Notes: generated by a model not told the origin, from the sequence alone. A stretch of DNA of 55,755 bases from an uncultured Clostridia bacterium (GCA_944358655.1 CALVRO010000009.1:1-55755); one strand, 5' to 3'; shown: positions 8,020 through 17,302, numbered from the stretch's first letter. Translations and numbers: made by a program.

Positions 8020-8040
8020 CTTGTCGTACAAAAGATGCGG

Positions 8041-8345
8041 TATATCCTCATTATAGCCTCTCCTTCGTATGGAGAGGTGTCCGCGCGGCGAACGCGCGGG
8101 CGGAGAGGTCGAAAATTTTATAATTTATTCCCTTTGTCATACTGAGCCGCGCGCCGAAAGAGTTGGGGGAAAACTATGCATGAGCGCGCGTTGCGAAGTA
8201 TCTCTCCCAATGCTTTGTAATAGTCGTGCAATGAGATCCTTCGCTGTCGCTCAGGATGACAAGTCTGCCCCGCCCACCCACCCCGCGCCATTCGCCTCTG
8301 CAAAGCAGAGTGGGGGCATTTCTTGGCATCGCCCCGGAAACGTGC
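8041..8345. repeat. Repeat island 3
   Basis: No gene. It holds hairpin element E (8056-8111), a CATACTGAGC-type repeat and a reverse CCTGAGCG-type repeat (about 8229-8262) with its usual GC-rich neighbour. Confidence 0.75.
8056..8111 (+). repeat. Hairpin element E, complete copy
   Basis: The first hairpin is CCTCTCC/GGAGAGG. The second is CCGCGCG/CGCGCGG. In the copy at 23350 the second stem is entirely different (TCTGCATGC/GCATGCAGA) but equally well paired. Confidence 0.65.
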
Positions 8346-8390
8346 AAAATGACGGTAAGCGGGTGCGCGCAGTCATTTTAAAAAAAAGTG

Positions 8391-8418
8391 TTTACATTTC
8401 GTAAATTTGTATTATAAT
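8391..8418 (+). promoter_or_regulatory. Promoter of mcsA-mcsB-clpC
   Basis: TTTACA (8391-8396), 16 bp, TATAAT (8413-8418). No CIRCE element and no CtsR-type GGTCAAA heptads are visible. Confidence 0.7.
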
Positions 8419-8422
8419 AGAG

Positions 8423-8466
8423 AAGGATAGTATAACTTTTTAAAAAGGATAGTATAACTTTTTGGA
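8423..8466 (+). repeat. 22-bp tandem duplication at transcription start of clp operon
   Basis: AAGGATAGTATAACTTTTT occurs at 8423-8441 and 8445-8463, giving two 22-bp units identical over 19 bp. It starts about where transcription should start and ends just before mcsA. Its position suits an operator or leader element replacing the CtsR site. Confidence 0.75.
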
Positions 8467-8475
8467 TCGGCACAC

Positions 8476-8979
8476 ATGGCCATTATCTGTCAGCATTGCA
8501 AAAAACGCCCCGCCACCGAAAACTTTATCGAGATGGTGGGGGGCCAGATGGTAGCGCTGCACCTCTGCGAGGAGTGCTACAAATATAAGTGCGGCGACCT
8601 TGAAAGCGCCACGGCCAACGCCATGCTCAGCGGGCTGTTCGGCGAAACGCCCGCGCCCTCCAAAAAGGTGTGCAGGGTGTGCGGCATGCGCTTCGAGGAC
8701 TACGAGCGCACGGGTCTTTTGGGCTGCCCGAGCTGTTACGACGTGTTCAAAGAGGAGCTGCTCCCCTGCATACGCAACATTCAGGGCAAGACCTCGCACG
8801 TCGGCAAGGAGGGAGGCGACCACTCCTCCGAGCACGACCTCCGCCTGCGCCTGAAGGCGCTGCAGGAACAGCTCGAAGGCGCGCTCACCCGCGGCGATTA
8901 CATGGCGGCCAGCCGCCTTAACAAGCAGATGACGGCCATCAAAAACGCCATAAAGGGGGTTCGCGATGATGCAAACTGA
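8476..8979 (+). CDS. mcsA: McsA, activator of protein arginine kinase
   Basis: 167 residues. Two pairs of zinc CxxC knuckles: C5/C8 with C31/C34, and C66/C69 with C84/C87. A C-terminal UVR-like helical region lies near 125-160 (LRLKALQEQLEGALTRG region). In Bacillus, McsA binds and stimulates McsB and links it to heat and oxidative stress sensing through the zinc sites. It is the first gene of the operon. Its last codons overlap mcsB by 14 bp, implying coupled translation. Shine-Dalgarno is weak. The ctsR repressor gene that normally precedes it is absent from this window. Confidence 0.93.
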   Translation: MAIICQHCKKRPATENFIEMVGGQMVALHLCEECYKYKCGDLESATANAMLSGLFGETPAPSKKVCRVCGMRFEDYERTGLLGCPSCYDVFKEELLPCIRNIQGKTSHVGKEGGDHSSEHDLRLRLKALQEQLEGALTRGDYMAASRLNKQMTAIKNAIKGVRDDAN

Positions 8980-9979
8980 CATGGTCGTGGCCTCCTCGCG
9001 CATAAGGCTGGCGCGCAACCTCAACGGCTATCCCTTCCCTTCCCGCCTCAAAAACGACAAACAGGCCAAGGAGATAATCCGCGCCGTGTCGTCGGCCATA
9101 AACAAGCTTGACGAGTTCAGGCTGTACTATATGGACGGCATCCCCGAAGCCGAGGCGCTCAACCTCGTCGAAAACCACCTCGTCAGCCCGCTTCTCATCA
9201 AGCGTCCGCACTACTCGGCGGCCGTCATCAACGAGAGGCGCAACGTTTCCATAATGATAAACGAGGAGGATCACCTCCGCGAGCAGTGCATAGAAAAGGG
9301 CTTCGCCCTCAGGCGGGCCTACGATATAATGAGCGAAAAGGACAACCTCATCGCCCGCTCCATACAGTTCGCCTACGACGAGCAGCTCGGCTTTTTAACG
9401 GCCTGCCCCACCAATCTGGGCACGGGGCTCAGGGCCTCGGTAATGCTCTTTCTGCCGGCGCTCACGCTGACGGGGCTCATGCCCCGCGTCATCCGCTCGG
9501 CCACCCGTCTGGGACTTACGGTGCGCGGCATGTACGGCGAGGGCAGCGAGGCCGAGGGCTACATGTATCAGCTCTCCAACGAGATCACCCTCGGCGTCAC
9601 CGAGGAGGAGATACTCAAGCTCGTAGAGGACGTGGCCGTGCGCGTCGCCGAGATGGAACTTTCCGAGCGCGTCCGCTTAAAGACGGGCGAAAAGTGCATG
9701 GAGATAAAGGACAGCTGTCTGCGCGCCTACGGCATACTCACCAACTGCGCGCAGGTCAGCGGCGAGGAATTCACAAAATTGTGCTCGCGGCTCAAGTTGG
9801 GCGTCTGTCTCGGCTGGTACAGCGCCGACGGCATAGGCTGGGTGGACGATCTTATGATAGAGATGAAGCCCTCCAACCTCAACCTCAGCGCGGGGCGCGA
9901 CCTCTCGCCCGCCGAGCGCGACGCCTTCCGCGCCGACTGCGCCTCCCGCCGCATACGTGAAAGGGTGGCAAGGGGATAG
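8966..9979 (+). CDS. mcsB: McsB, protein arginine kinase
   Basis: 337 residues, a phosphagen-kinase fold. SSRIRLARNLNGYPFP near the N terminus and CPTNLGTGLRASV near 142-154 are the hallmark nucleotide and catalytic motifs of bacterial ATP:guanido phosphotransferases. It phosphorylates Arg residues on proteins, marking them for ClpCP degradation and, in other species, inactivating CtsR. The start overlaps mcsA; ATGATG offers two adjacent starts (8966 or 8969). It sits between mcsA and clpC, as in Bacillus. Length is slightly below the usual 355-360, mostly through a short C terminus. Confidence 0.95.
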   Translation: MMQTDMVVASSRIRLARNLNGYPFPSRLKNDKQAKEIIRAVSSAINKLDEFRLYYMDGIPEAEALNLVENHLVSPLLIKRPHYSAAVINERRNVSIMINEEDHLREQCIEKGFALRRAYDIMSEKDNLIARSIQFAYDEQLGFLTACPTNLGTGLRASVMLFLPALTLTGLMPRVIRSATRLGLTVRGMYGEGSEAEGYMYQLSNEITLGVTEEEILKLVEDVAVRVAEMELSERVRLKTGEKCMEIKDSCLRAYGILTNCAQVSGEEFTKLCSRLKLGVCLGWYSADGIGWVDDLMIEMKPSNLNLSAGRDLSPAERDAFRADCASRRIRERVARG

Positions 9980-10009
9980 CCCCTTGCGCCGACAAGGTAA
10001 AGGAGAAAA

Positions 10010-12529
10010 ATGGAATTTAACAGATTTTCACGCAACTTACAGGTAGTGCTCGCCCGCACCCGCGAGGTGGCCGCCAACATGGGCACCAGCTACATAGGCA
10101 GCGAGCATATAGTCTACGCCATGCTCGCCACGCCCGAGTGCACGGCCTGCAAAGTGCTGCAGGCCTCGCGCGTGCCCGAGGACGGCTACAGGCGCTATCT
10201 CATAAATTCTGCCGACCACAACTCATCCATAGTCGGCTACACCCCCCGCACCAAGCACATGTTCGAGCGCGCGCTGGAGCTCGCCGTCGAGTACGGCGGC
10301 GACGACGCCCTTGCGGGCACCGAGCACCTTCTGCACGCCGTTATGGAATCGCCCGAATGTCTTGCAATGCGCATACTGCGCGCGCTGGGCGTCAGCATGA
10401 GCGTGCTCGCCTCCCGTCTGGAGATGGTCATGGACGGCGGCGCGGAGAGCGACGACGAGGACGACGACGGCATGGAGGGCATTGCCTTCTGGATAACCGA
10501 CGACCCCGCCCATTCCCGCCGCAAAAAGGAGGCCCAGCCCAAGGGCGAACGCGCCGACGGCGCCGTCGGGCCCGACCTCGCCCAGTACGGCACCAACCTC
10601 ACCCAAAAGGCGCGCGAGGGCAAGATAGACCCCGTAATAGGCCGCAAGAAGGAGATAGACAAGATAATCCAGGTGCTCTCCCGCCGCACCAAGAACAACC
10701 CCGTGCTCATAGGCGAGCCGGGCGTGGGCAAGTCGGCGGTGGTGGAGGGGCTGGCTCAGGCCATAGTCGGCAACCGCGTGCCCGACCTTTTAAAGGATAA
10801 AACGGTGTTCTCGCTCGACCTCGCCAGCATGGTCGCGGGCTCCAAGTACCGCGGCGACTTCGAGGAGCGCCTCAAAAACGCCATCAACTCCATAAAGGAG
10901 AACGGCAACATCATCCTCTTCATCGACGAGATCCACAACATAGTCGGCGCCGGCTCCACCTCGGACGGCAACATGGACGCTGCCAACATTTTGAAGCCCA
11001 TGCTCGCCCGCGGCGAACTGCAGACCATAGGCGCCACCACGCTCGAAGAGTACCGCAAGTATATCGAAAAGGACGCCGCTCTGGAGCGCCGCTTCACGCC
11101 CGTTCAGGTCGACGAGCCCTCCGTCGAGGACACCGTAGAAATACTTCGCGGCCTGCGCGACAAGTACGAAGCCCACCACAAGGTGGTCATCACCGACGAG
11201 GCGATAATAGCCTCGGCAACGCTGTCCGACAGGTATATAACCGACAGATATCTGCCCGACAAGGCCATCGACCTCATCGACGAGGCCGCCTCGCGCGCCC
11301 GCCTCGACAGCTACAACTCGCCCGAGGAGATAAAGGAGCTCGAAGAAAAGCTCAAGCGCCTCACGGCCGAAAAGAACAAGGCCGCCCGCGGCGAAAACTA
11401 CACGCAGGCCCAGAAGCTCGTCGACGAAATAACCGCCGTGCAGAATAAGATAAAGTCGCTCAACTCCGAGTGGAAGGAGGGCGCGCACGCCTCGGCTCCC
11501 CAAATAGGCAGCGAGGACATAGCCAAAATAGTCAGTTCGTGGACGGGCGTGCCCGTCGTAAGGATAACCGAGCAGGAGAGCGAAAAGCTTCTGCACCTCG
11601 AAGAAAACCTGCACAAGCGCATAGTCGGTCAGGACGAGGCCGTCACGGCCGTCGCCCGCGCCATCCGCCGCGCCCGCGCGGGGCTCAACGAGGCCAACCG
11701 CCCCATAGGCTCCTTCATCTTCGTCGGCCCCACCGGCGTGGGCAAGACCGACCTTGCAAAGGCGCTCGCCGAGGCCATGTTCGGCGACGAAAAGCTGATG
11801 ATCAGGTTCGACATGTCCGAGTTTATGGAAAAGCACACCGTGTCCAAGCTGATAGGCGCGCCCCCGGGCTATATCGGCTACGACGACAACAACGGCGGCC
11901 AGCTCACCGAAAAGGTGCGCCGCAAGCCCTACTCCGTGGTGCTCTTCGACGAGATAGAAAAGGCCCACCCCGACGTGTTCAACATTCTCCTGCAGATACT
12001 CGACGACGGCCGTCTCACCGACAGCAAGGGCCGCGTCATAAACTTCAAAAACACCATAATAATCATGACGTCCAACGTCGGCGCGAGTCAGATAAAAAAG
12101 ATGCCCGCCCTCGGCTTTTCGGGCGGCGAGTCGGACGGCTACGACGACATGCGCGACAATATCTCCGAGGCCCTTCGGCAGTCCTTCAAGCCCGAATTTT
12201 TAAACAGGGTGGACGACATAATAATCTTCCGCAAGCTCACCAAGGAGGAGGCGGCCTCCATCTGCGTAAAGATAATCGACGGCCTCCGCCTCAGGCTGCG
12301 CGAGCGCTCCATCCGCCTCGCCGTCACGCCCGCCGCCATGCAAAAGCTCGTCGACGAGGGCTACAGCGACGAATACGGCGCCCGTCCCTTAAAGAGGGAG
12401 GTGCAGCGCCGCATCGAGGACAGACTGTCCGACGAGATACTCGCGGGCCGCGTGCTGCGCGGCGAAGAGGTCACCGTAGACGTTCACGACGGCGAATTCG
12501 TGTTCGCCTCGCAGAAGGTCGCCGACTGA
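10010..12529 (+). CDS. clpC: ATP-dependent Clp protease ATPase subunit ClpC
   Basis: 839-residue AAA+ unfoldase. N-terminal double Clp repeat domain (about 1-145, likely phospho-Arg binding), first AAA+ domain with Walker A GEPGVGKS near 234, a middle UVR-type coiled region near 450-475 that normally binds adaptors, and a second AAA+ domain with GPTGVGKT near 572. It delivers substrates to ClpP, which is not encoded nearby. Shine-Dalgarno AAGGAG lies 5 nt before ATG, 30 bp after mcsB. A strong hairpin at 12622-12650 ends the operon. Confidence 0.97.
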   Translation: MEFNRFSRNLQVVLARTREVAANMGTSYIGSEHIVYAMLATPECTACKVLQASRVPEDGYRRYLINSADHNSSIVGYTPRTKHMFERALELAVEYGGDDALAGTEHLLHAVMESPECLAMRILRALGVSMSVLASRLEMVMDGGAESDDEDDDGMEGIAFWITDDPAHSRRKKEAQPKGERADGAVGPDLAQYGTNLTQKAREGKIDPVIGRKKEIDKIIQVLSRRTKNNPVLIGEPGVGKSAVVEGLAQAIVGNRVPDLLKDKTVFSLDLASMVAGSKYRGDFEERLKNAINSIKENGNIILFIDEIHNIVGAGSTSDGNMDAANILKPMLARGELQTIGATTLEEYRKYIEKDAALERRFTPVQVDEPSVEDTVEILRGLRDKYEAHHKVVITDEAIIASATLSDRYITDRYLPDKAIDLIDEAASRARLDSYNSPEEIKELEEKLKRLTAEKNKAARGENYTQAQKLVDEITAVQNKIKSLNSEWKEGAHASAPQIGSEDIAKIVSSWTGVPVVRITEQESEKLLHLEENLHKRIVGQDEAVTAVARAIRRARAGLNEANRPIGSFIFVGPTGVGKTDLAKALAEAMFGDEKLMIRFDMSEFMEKHTVSKLIGAPPGYIGYDDNNGGQLTEKVRRKPYSVVLFDEIEKAHPDVFNILLQILDDGRLTDSKGRVINFKNTIIIMTSNVGASQIKKMPALGFSGGESDGYDDMRDNISEALRQSFKPEFLNRVDDIIIFRKLTKEEAASICVKIIDGLRLRLRERSIRLAVTPAAMQKLVDEGYSDEYGARPLKREVQRRIEDRLSDEILAGRVLRGEEVTVDVHDGEFVFASQKVAD

Positions 12530-12621
12530 TAGCGTCGTTGGTCGGGGCATATCCCCGCCCCAATGCTTCATTTTAAGTTCCGGAACACACTCATTTATTC
12601 ATAATTTTCCTACCCTAAGGG

Positions 12622-12650
12622 GCGCGGAGGGACTTAAAGTCCCTCCGCGC
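12622..12650 (+). terminator. Terminator of clp operon
   Basis: GCGCGGAGGGACTT pairs with AAGTCCCTCCGCGC, followed by a T-rich tract (TTCTTTTCTTTC). Confidence 0.75.
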
Positions 12651-12721
12651 TTCTTTTCTTTCTTTATACGGGGGTGGCTGATATCTTACTTATTCTGCAG
12701 TATATTATTTTTCGACAAATA

Positions 12722-12750
12722 TTGACAACGCCCCGCCCGTCTGTTATAAT
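12722..12750 (+). promoter_or_regulatory. Consensus promoter of acetyltransferase gene
   Basis: TTGACA (12722-12727), 17 bp, TATAAT (12745-12750): a perfect sigma-A match. Transcription would start near 12757. Confidence 0.8.
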
Positions 12751-12754
12751 TACT

Positions 12755-12798
12755 ATGTTATAAAAGCTATCGGGCTATGTTATAAAATCTATCGGAGA
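12755..12798 (+). repeat. 22-bp tandem duplication in 5' leader
   Basis: ATGTTATAAAA(G/T)CTATCGG occurs at 12755 and again at 12777, with exactly the same 22-bp period as the clp leader. It begins at the predicted transcription start and ends before the ribosome site GGAGAGAG. Confidence 0.75.
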
Positions 12799-12807
12799 GA
12801 GTAATAT

Positions 12808-13944
12808 ATGATAGAAGTAAGACAGATAAGCGGCAAACGCGACAAGAAGAAGTTTTTCAAATTTCTCATCGACCTCTACAAGGGCAACAAGTATGCGGCG
12901 CCCAACCTCTACGCCGACGAATTCGCCGAGTTCGACCCCAACGTCAACGACGCCTTCCGCTTCGCCGACTGCAAAATGTTCCTCGCCTATAAGGACGGCA
13001 AAATAGCCGGCCGCATCGCGGGCATATGGCACAGGGGCTCCAACCAAAAGACGGGCTTAAAGCAGCTTCGCTTCACCCGCTTCGACGTCATCGACGACAT
13101 CGAAGTCACGCGCGCCCTCTTTGCAAAGCTGTTCGAGTGGGCCAAGGAGCTGGGCATGAACGAGATAATCGGCCCCATATCCTTTTCCGACCTCAACGAG
13201 GAGGGCATGCTCATCGAGGGCTTCGATCAGGACAGCACATATATCGAAATATACAACTATCCCTATTACGTCGAGCACATGCGCGCCCTCGGCGCCTACA
13301 AGGTGGTCGACTGGAACTGCTACAGAATGACCGTGCCCGACTCGGTCGACCCCCGCCTCGCGCGCATAGCGGCGGCCATACAAAAGAGGGGCGGCTACGA
13401 GCTGTTGGACGTTGCGGGCCTCATGAAGAGGGACAAAAAATCGCTCGACAGATACGTTATGGAGTGCCTCGACGTGCTTGATGAAAGCTTTGCCCACCTC
13501 TACGGCACCAGCCCCCTCAACGAAAAGCAGAAGAGGAGGGAGATGAACACCATCTATCAGGTGCTCGTGCCCGAGTTCGCCGCCGTCGTGCTGAAGGACG
13601 ACCACGTCGTCAGCTACGGCTTTGTAATGCCCTCCATGTTAAAGGTACTGCAAAAGGCGAGGGGCAGCATAGTTCCCTTCGGTATATTGCCATACATAAA
13701 GGCCATGACCCATCCCGAGGTGGCGGACATGATGTCCATCGGCGTGCGCGCCGACCACGCCAATCAGGGCACCGTGGCCATGATAATGCACAGCGTGCTC
13801 TGCGGGCTCATCAAAAGGGGAGTAAAGTATCTCGAAACGGGCCCCGAGCTCGAAACCAACTTAAACGTACAAAATCTTTGGAAGAACTTCGACCGAAAGC
13901 TGGTCAAGCGCCGCCGCTGCTGGGGCCTCGCCGTCCCCGACTAA
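12808..13944 (+). CDS. GNAT-fold N-acetyltransferase family protein
   Basis: 378 residues. It resembles long clostridial proteins with one or two GNAT-like halves: an N-terminal part (about 1-140: MFLAYKDGKIAGRIAGI, then LFEWAKELGMNEIIGPIS) with the acetyl-CoA-binding pattern, and a C-terminal part ending in TVAMIMHSVL and YLETGPELETN. The PISFSDLNEEGMLIEGFD stretch is typical of this family. Substrate is unknown. Monocistronic, with a near-perfect promoter and a duplicated leader. Confidence 0.75.
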   Translation: MIEVRQISGKRDKKKFFKFLIDLYKGNKYAAPNLYADEFAEFDPNVNDAFRFADCKMFLAYKDGKIAGRIAGIWHRGSNQKTGLKQLRFTRFDVIDDIEVTRALFAKLFEWAKELGMNEIIGPISFSDLNEEGMLIEGFDQDSTYIEIYNYPYYVEHMRALGAYKVVDWNCYRMTVPDSVDPRLARIAAAIQKRGGYELLDVAGLMKRDKKSLDRYVMECLDVLDESFAHLYGTSPLNEKQKRREMNTIYQVLVPEFAAVVLKDDHVVSYGFVMPSMLKVLQKARGSIVPFGILPYIKAMTHPEVADMMSIGVRADHANQGTVAMIMHSVLCGLIKRGVKYLETGPELETNLNVQNLWKNFDRKLVKRRRCWGLAVPD

Positions 13945-14648
13945 CTCCTCGTTTATAATGGCGTCATTTCGAGCGTAGCCGAGAAATCTCCCCGATAGAG
14001 TATGTCATTTCGGTCAAGCGAAGCGCCGCTTTCGCGATGAACGTAAGCATTTTTAATGCATGCGAACAAGATACGAAACTGTAGCATACGAAGTGAGCGA
14101 AACGGAGAAATCTCCCCCAAAAAAAGGAATGTCATTTCGACTGTAGCGAGCGTAAGCGAGCGAAACGGAGAAATCTCCCGGGCTACGCTTCAGATACACT
14201 TTCACCGCACTATGCAGAGGCGAAAAGCGCGGGGTGGGCGGGTGGGCCAGACTTGTCATCCTGAGCGACAGCGAAGGATCTCTTTGTCCGTCCATATCGG
14301 CGCTCGGGCAGAGATGCCTCGGCAACGCGCGCTCACGCTCGATTTTAGTCCAACCTTTATGGCGCGCTGCTCGGCATGACAAAGGGGGGAGGGGAGGAGG
14401 TTGCGCGCACCCCTCGGGCGGAGCATGTCATTTCGAGCGTAGCCGAGAAATCTCCCCGATAGAGCATATCATTTCGGGCAAGCGAAGCGCCGCTTTCGCG
14501 ATGAACGTAAGCATTTTTAATGCATGCGAACAAGATGCGAAGCCGTAGCGGAGAAATCTCCCCAAAAAAAGGAATGTCATTTCGACCGTAGCACGCTTTG
14601 CGTGCGTAGCGGAGAAATCCCCCCGGCTACGTTTCAGATACACTTAGT

Positions 14649-14769
14649 ACCGCTCCGCGAAGCGTGCGCAGCCCCGCGAGCACCCTCCGAAAAATATGTA
14701 GCAAATCGCTAAAGCACCGCACCCGCGAAGAGGGGGCGGGCAAGGGCGAATTTGCTTTCACGGAGTGCA
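14649..14769 (+). repeat. Repeat C, copy 3
   Basis: Same unit as 5320-5442, again preceded by an A repeat and followed by a 105-bp repeat. Confidence 0.7.
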
Positions 14770-14785
14770 TAAATCAATTCCATAG

Positions 14786-14891
14786 CCTCGCGCAAAACTG
14801 TAGTATTTGCGCGAAAGAGGAGCCGCAGGCGCAAAAAGCAAACAAGCTGAGTTTACTCGGCTTGTTGCAAAATGCGCCTTGCTGCGACGAG
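14786..14891 (+). repeat. 105-bp structured repeat, copy 5
   Basis: The closing stem is GCAGGCGC/GCGCC(T)TGC where other copies have GCAGGCTA/TAGCC(T)TGC: two adjacent base pairs changed on both sides. The inner hairpin CAAGCTGAG/CTCGGCTTG has a G-T wobble. Confidence 0.85.
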
Positions 14892-14919
14892 CAAATATGT
14901 TCTTTTTTGGGCTATTATG

Positions 14920-14948
14920 TTGACAAATTAGACGCGATTATTTATAAT
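14920..14948 (+). promoter_or_regulatory. Promoter of polysaccharide regulatory genes
   Basis: TTGACA (14920-14925), 17 bp, TATAAT (14943-14948). The leader of about 90 nt has hairpins GGCCG/CGGCC and CCTGCCG/CGGCAGG (15001-15007/15023-15029), the latter ending just before the ribosome site. Confidence 0.8.
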
Positions 14949-15044
14949 GTAGAAAAGGCCGAAATTTTGCGGCCAACCAAAAATAAAAAACTTTAATGCG
15001 CCTGCCGCGGAGTGTCCGATTTCGGCAGGTCAAGGGAGTGCATT

Positions 15045-16466
15045 TTGGAAGAAACTAAAAACGACGACGTTATAAGGCTGGGCGATATCTTTCACGTTCT
15101 GTGGAAGAATATTATTCTCATCGCCATAATCACGGCGGCGGTGTTTGTCTGCGGCATAGTTTACACCTTTGCCATAGCCGAGCCCACCTATTCGTCCGAA
15201 TCGTCCTTTGTTGTCACCTTAGGCGTTGACGAACAGGGGGAGGTGCAGCAGGGTCTGCCTTCCTCGTCCCTCGTCACCACCGTTGCGCAGCTCGTTACTC
15301 AGAATATTGTTCTCGAGCCCGTTGCCACCGCTAACGACATGACCATAGGCGAACTCAAGGATATGATAACCGTATCTTCGACCGGCTCTTCATTTCTTGT
15401 CAATGTAACGGTAGAGTGCGGCGACCCCGAATTGGCTCAGTCGCTCAACAACGAGATAATCGAAAGCCTGCAGGCTTACTACGAGTCCGGCCTTGCCCAC
15501 ACTTACGACAGTGGCATAATAGTCTCCTCGCCCGCTTCCGAGGGCGTATATACCTCGCCAAACAAGGTGCTGTACCTCGCCATCTTCCTTCTGGGCGGCC
15601 TCGTTGTGGGCTGCATTGCCGTGTATATCAAGGAATTCTGCTCCACCAAATTCAGGAACAAGAACGACATTGAAAATTACCTCGGCGCCAAGGTGGTGGG
15701 CCTCTTTGTCGACGACAAGTCCAAGGATAAAAAGACCGAACCCAACGCCCGCCGCTATGTCGAGCTCGTAAAGCCCAGCGTGCGCAACTACGAGCCCTAC
15801 AACAAGCTGTTCACCAACATAAAGTATTCCAACGTCGACAACCCCTACAGGGTGATAATGATAACCTCCTCGCAGGAGAGGGAGCTTAAAAGCTCCACTT
15901 TGGGCAACTTTGCCTGCTGCATGGCCTACAACAATCAGAAGGTAGTGCTCATCGACATGGACATGCGTAAGCCCATTCAGCACAAATTCTTCAAGGTGCC
16001 CAAGGATAAGGGCATCATAGAGTATGTCGGCGGCAGCTGCACCAAGGAGGACATCATAAAGCACACCGAATACGGCGTGGACGTCATCACCGCCGGCAAG
16101 CAGGTCATCAATCCCGTAGTCATCATCGAGTCCGCGGGCTTCAAAAAGCTGCTCGCCGAGCTCGTCGAAAGGTACGACTATGTTTTGATCGACACTCCTC
16201 CCGTGCTCGCCTGCTCGGACGCATGCTCCATCTGCAAGCTCTGCGACGGCGTCATCTTCAACGTGGCCATGTCCGACGTCAAGAAAAAGAAGGCCGCAGC
16301 CGCCATGCAGAGCCTTCGCGACGTCGACGCCAATATAATAGGCATTAACGTCACCAAGGCGAGGGTCGACAAGCAGGACGACTACTACTATAACGACAAA
16401 TACTACACCTCCCCCGCGCAGGCCGAAGGCCCGTCGGAAGGGGAGGAGAACAAGACCGAGGTTTAA
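15045..16466 (+). CDS. Polysaccharide co-polymerase/tyrosine autokinase (CpsC-CpsD fusion)
   Basis: About 473 residues from a TTG start chosen because AAGGGAG (15032-15038) lies 6 nt upstream; an in-frame GTG at 15012 lacks such a site. A Wzz-type domain has membrane segments near 20-45 and 170-190, followed by a bacterial tyrosine-kinase ATPase. Walker A' VVLIDMDMRKP and Walker B YVLIDTPPV are intact and the C terminus has the Tyr cluster DDYYYNDKYYTS. The P-loop is degenerate: where PGEGKST is expected the sequence is ERELKSS, keeping only Lys-Ser. This protein normally controls chain length of surface polysaccharide. ATP binding here may be weakened or altered. Confidence 0.9.
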   Translation: MEETKNDDVIRLGDIFHVLWKNIILIAIITAAVFVCGIVYTFAIAEPTYSSESSFVVTLGVDEQGEVQQGLPSSSLVTTVAQLVTQNIVLEPVATANDMTIGELKDMITVSSTGSSFLVNVTVECGDPELAQSLNNEIIESLQAYYESGLAHTYDSGIIVSSPASEGVYTSPNKVLYLAIFLLGGLVVGCIAVYIKEFCSTKFRNKNDIENYLGAKVVGLFVDDKSKDKKTEPNARRYVELVKPSVRNYEPYNKLFTNIKYSNVDNPYRVIMITSSQERELKSSTLGNFACCMAYNNQKVVLIDMDMRKPIQHKFFKVPKDKGIIEYVGGSCTKEDIIKHTEYGVDVITAGKQVINPVVIIESAGFKKLLAELVERYDYVLIDTPPVLACSDACSICKLCDGVIFNVAMSDVKKKKAAAAMQSLRDVDANIIGINVTKARVDKQDDYYYNDKYYTSPAQAEGPSEGEENKTEV

Positions 16467-16469
16467 CAT

Positions 16470-17147
16470 ATGTTGGACATTCACAGCCACATACTGCCGG
16501 GTGTAGACGACGGCTCCAAGTCCATGGAAATGACAAAAAATATCCTCTCCAGATACGTTGAAGAGGGTATATCCGCCGTCATGTGCACTCCTCATCAGAG
16601 TGCGCAGCTCCGCCGTTCGGCTGTGCTCAGGGAGAGGTTCGCCCTCTTTAAGGAGGAGGTCTCGTCCTATCCCGTAGATTTCTACCTCGGTTCGGAGATA
16701 TACTACTACGACGGCATGCTGGCCGACCTCAAGTCGGGCGAGCTGCTCACCCTCAACGACACTTCCTATGTGCTCGTCGAGTTCTCCACCCGCGCCGAGC
16801 TCGCCAACATTCCCGATGCCGTCTACGAACTGTCGCTCGCCGGCTACAAGCCCATAGTGGCGCACGTCGAAAGGTACGACTATCTCGAAAAGTCGTCCTA
16901 CGAGGAGATAATCTCCAACGGCGGCATGCTGCAGGTCAATTCCTCGTCCTTCGGCAAAAAGGAGCATCTCGGCCTCTTAAAGCGCCTTTTAAAGCGCGAC
17001 ATGATCTCCTTCATCGCCTCCGACGCCCACAGCGATGGCCGTCGCAACGTCGATTTCTCGGCGGCGAGAAAGTTTATCGCCAAAAAGTTCCCCGCGCTCG
17101 TGCAGAAATTTTTCGGCGACAACAACATTTTTGCAAGTCAGACGTAA
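16470..17147 (+). CDS. PHP-type tyrosine-protein phosphatase (CpsB/YwqE family)
   Basis: 225 residues. Metal-binding motifs of the PHP fold are complete: DIHSHILPGVDDGS at 3-16, CTPH near 39-42, LGSE near 72-75, AHVERY near 131-136 and SDAHSDG near 186-192. In Gram-positive capsule and exopolysaccharide loci it dephosphorylates the BY-kinase encoded beside it. It starts 4 bp after the kinase stop and is followed by a strong hairpin (17156-17189), so the two form a regulatory operon separate from the glycosyltransferase genes. Confidence 0.92.
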   Translation: MLDIHSHILPGVDDGSKSMEMTKNILSRYVEEGISAVMCTPHQSAQLRRSAVLRERFALFKEEVSSYPVDFYLGSEIYYYDGMLADLKSGELLTLNDTSYVLVEFSTRAELANIPDAVYELSLAGYKPIVAHVERYDYLEKSSYEEIISNGGMLQVNSSSFGKKEHLGLLKRLLKRDMISFIASDAHSDGRRNVDFSAARKFIAKKFPALVQKFFGDNNIFASQT

Positions 17148-17155
17148 TTTTTATC

Positions 17156-17189
17156 GGCCGCCGCGGCGCTTTTAAGCGCCGCGGCGGCC
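17156..17189 (+). terminator. Perfect 16-bp GC-rich hairpin
   Basis: GGCCGCCGCGGCGCTT and AAGCGCCGCGGCGGCC pair fully around TT. It separates the kinase/phosphatase pair from the following promoter. Confidence 0.65.
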
Positions 17190-17302
17190 TTAAAACGTTC
17201 CCCTCAACGGAGAGCGGAGAGGGGGGCTTAAGCGCACGCGGCCAAAGCCGCAAAAAAATGGCGCATAACGTGCTTTATTTTGTGCTAATTGTCGGCCGCG
17301 TA

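Larger units (their letters stand above)
13955..14900. repeat. Repeat island 4
   Basis: No credible gene in 0.95 kb. Several ATTTCG...GAGAAATCTCC repeats (about 13967, 14003, 14129, 14426, 14469, 14574) occur. Two of them (14003-14118 and 14469-14563) carry a 70-100-bp insert between the arms, beginning AAGCGAAGCGCCGC. A CCTGAGCG-type repeat (14256-14384), repeat C (14649-14769) and a 105-bp repeat (14786-14891) follow. Confidence 0.85.
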
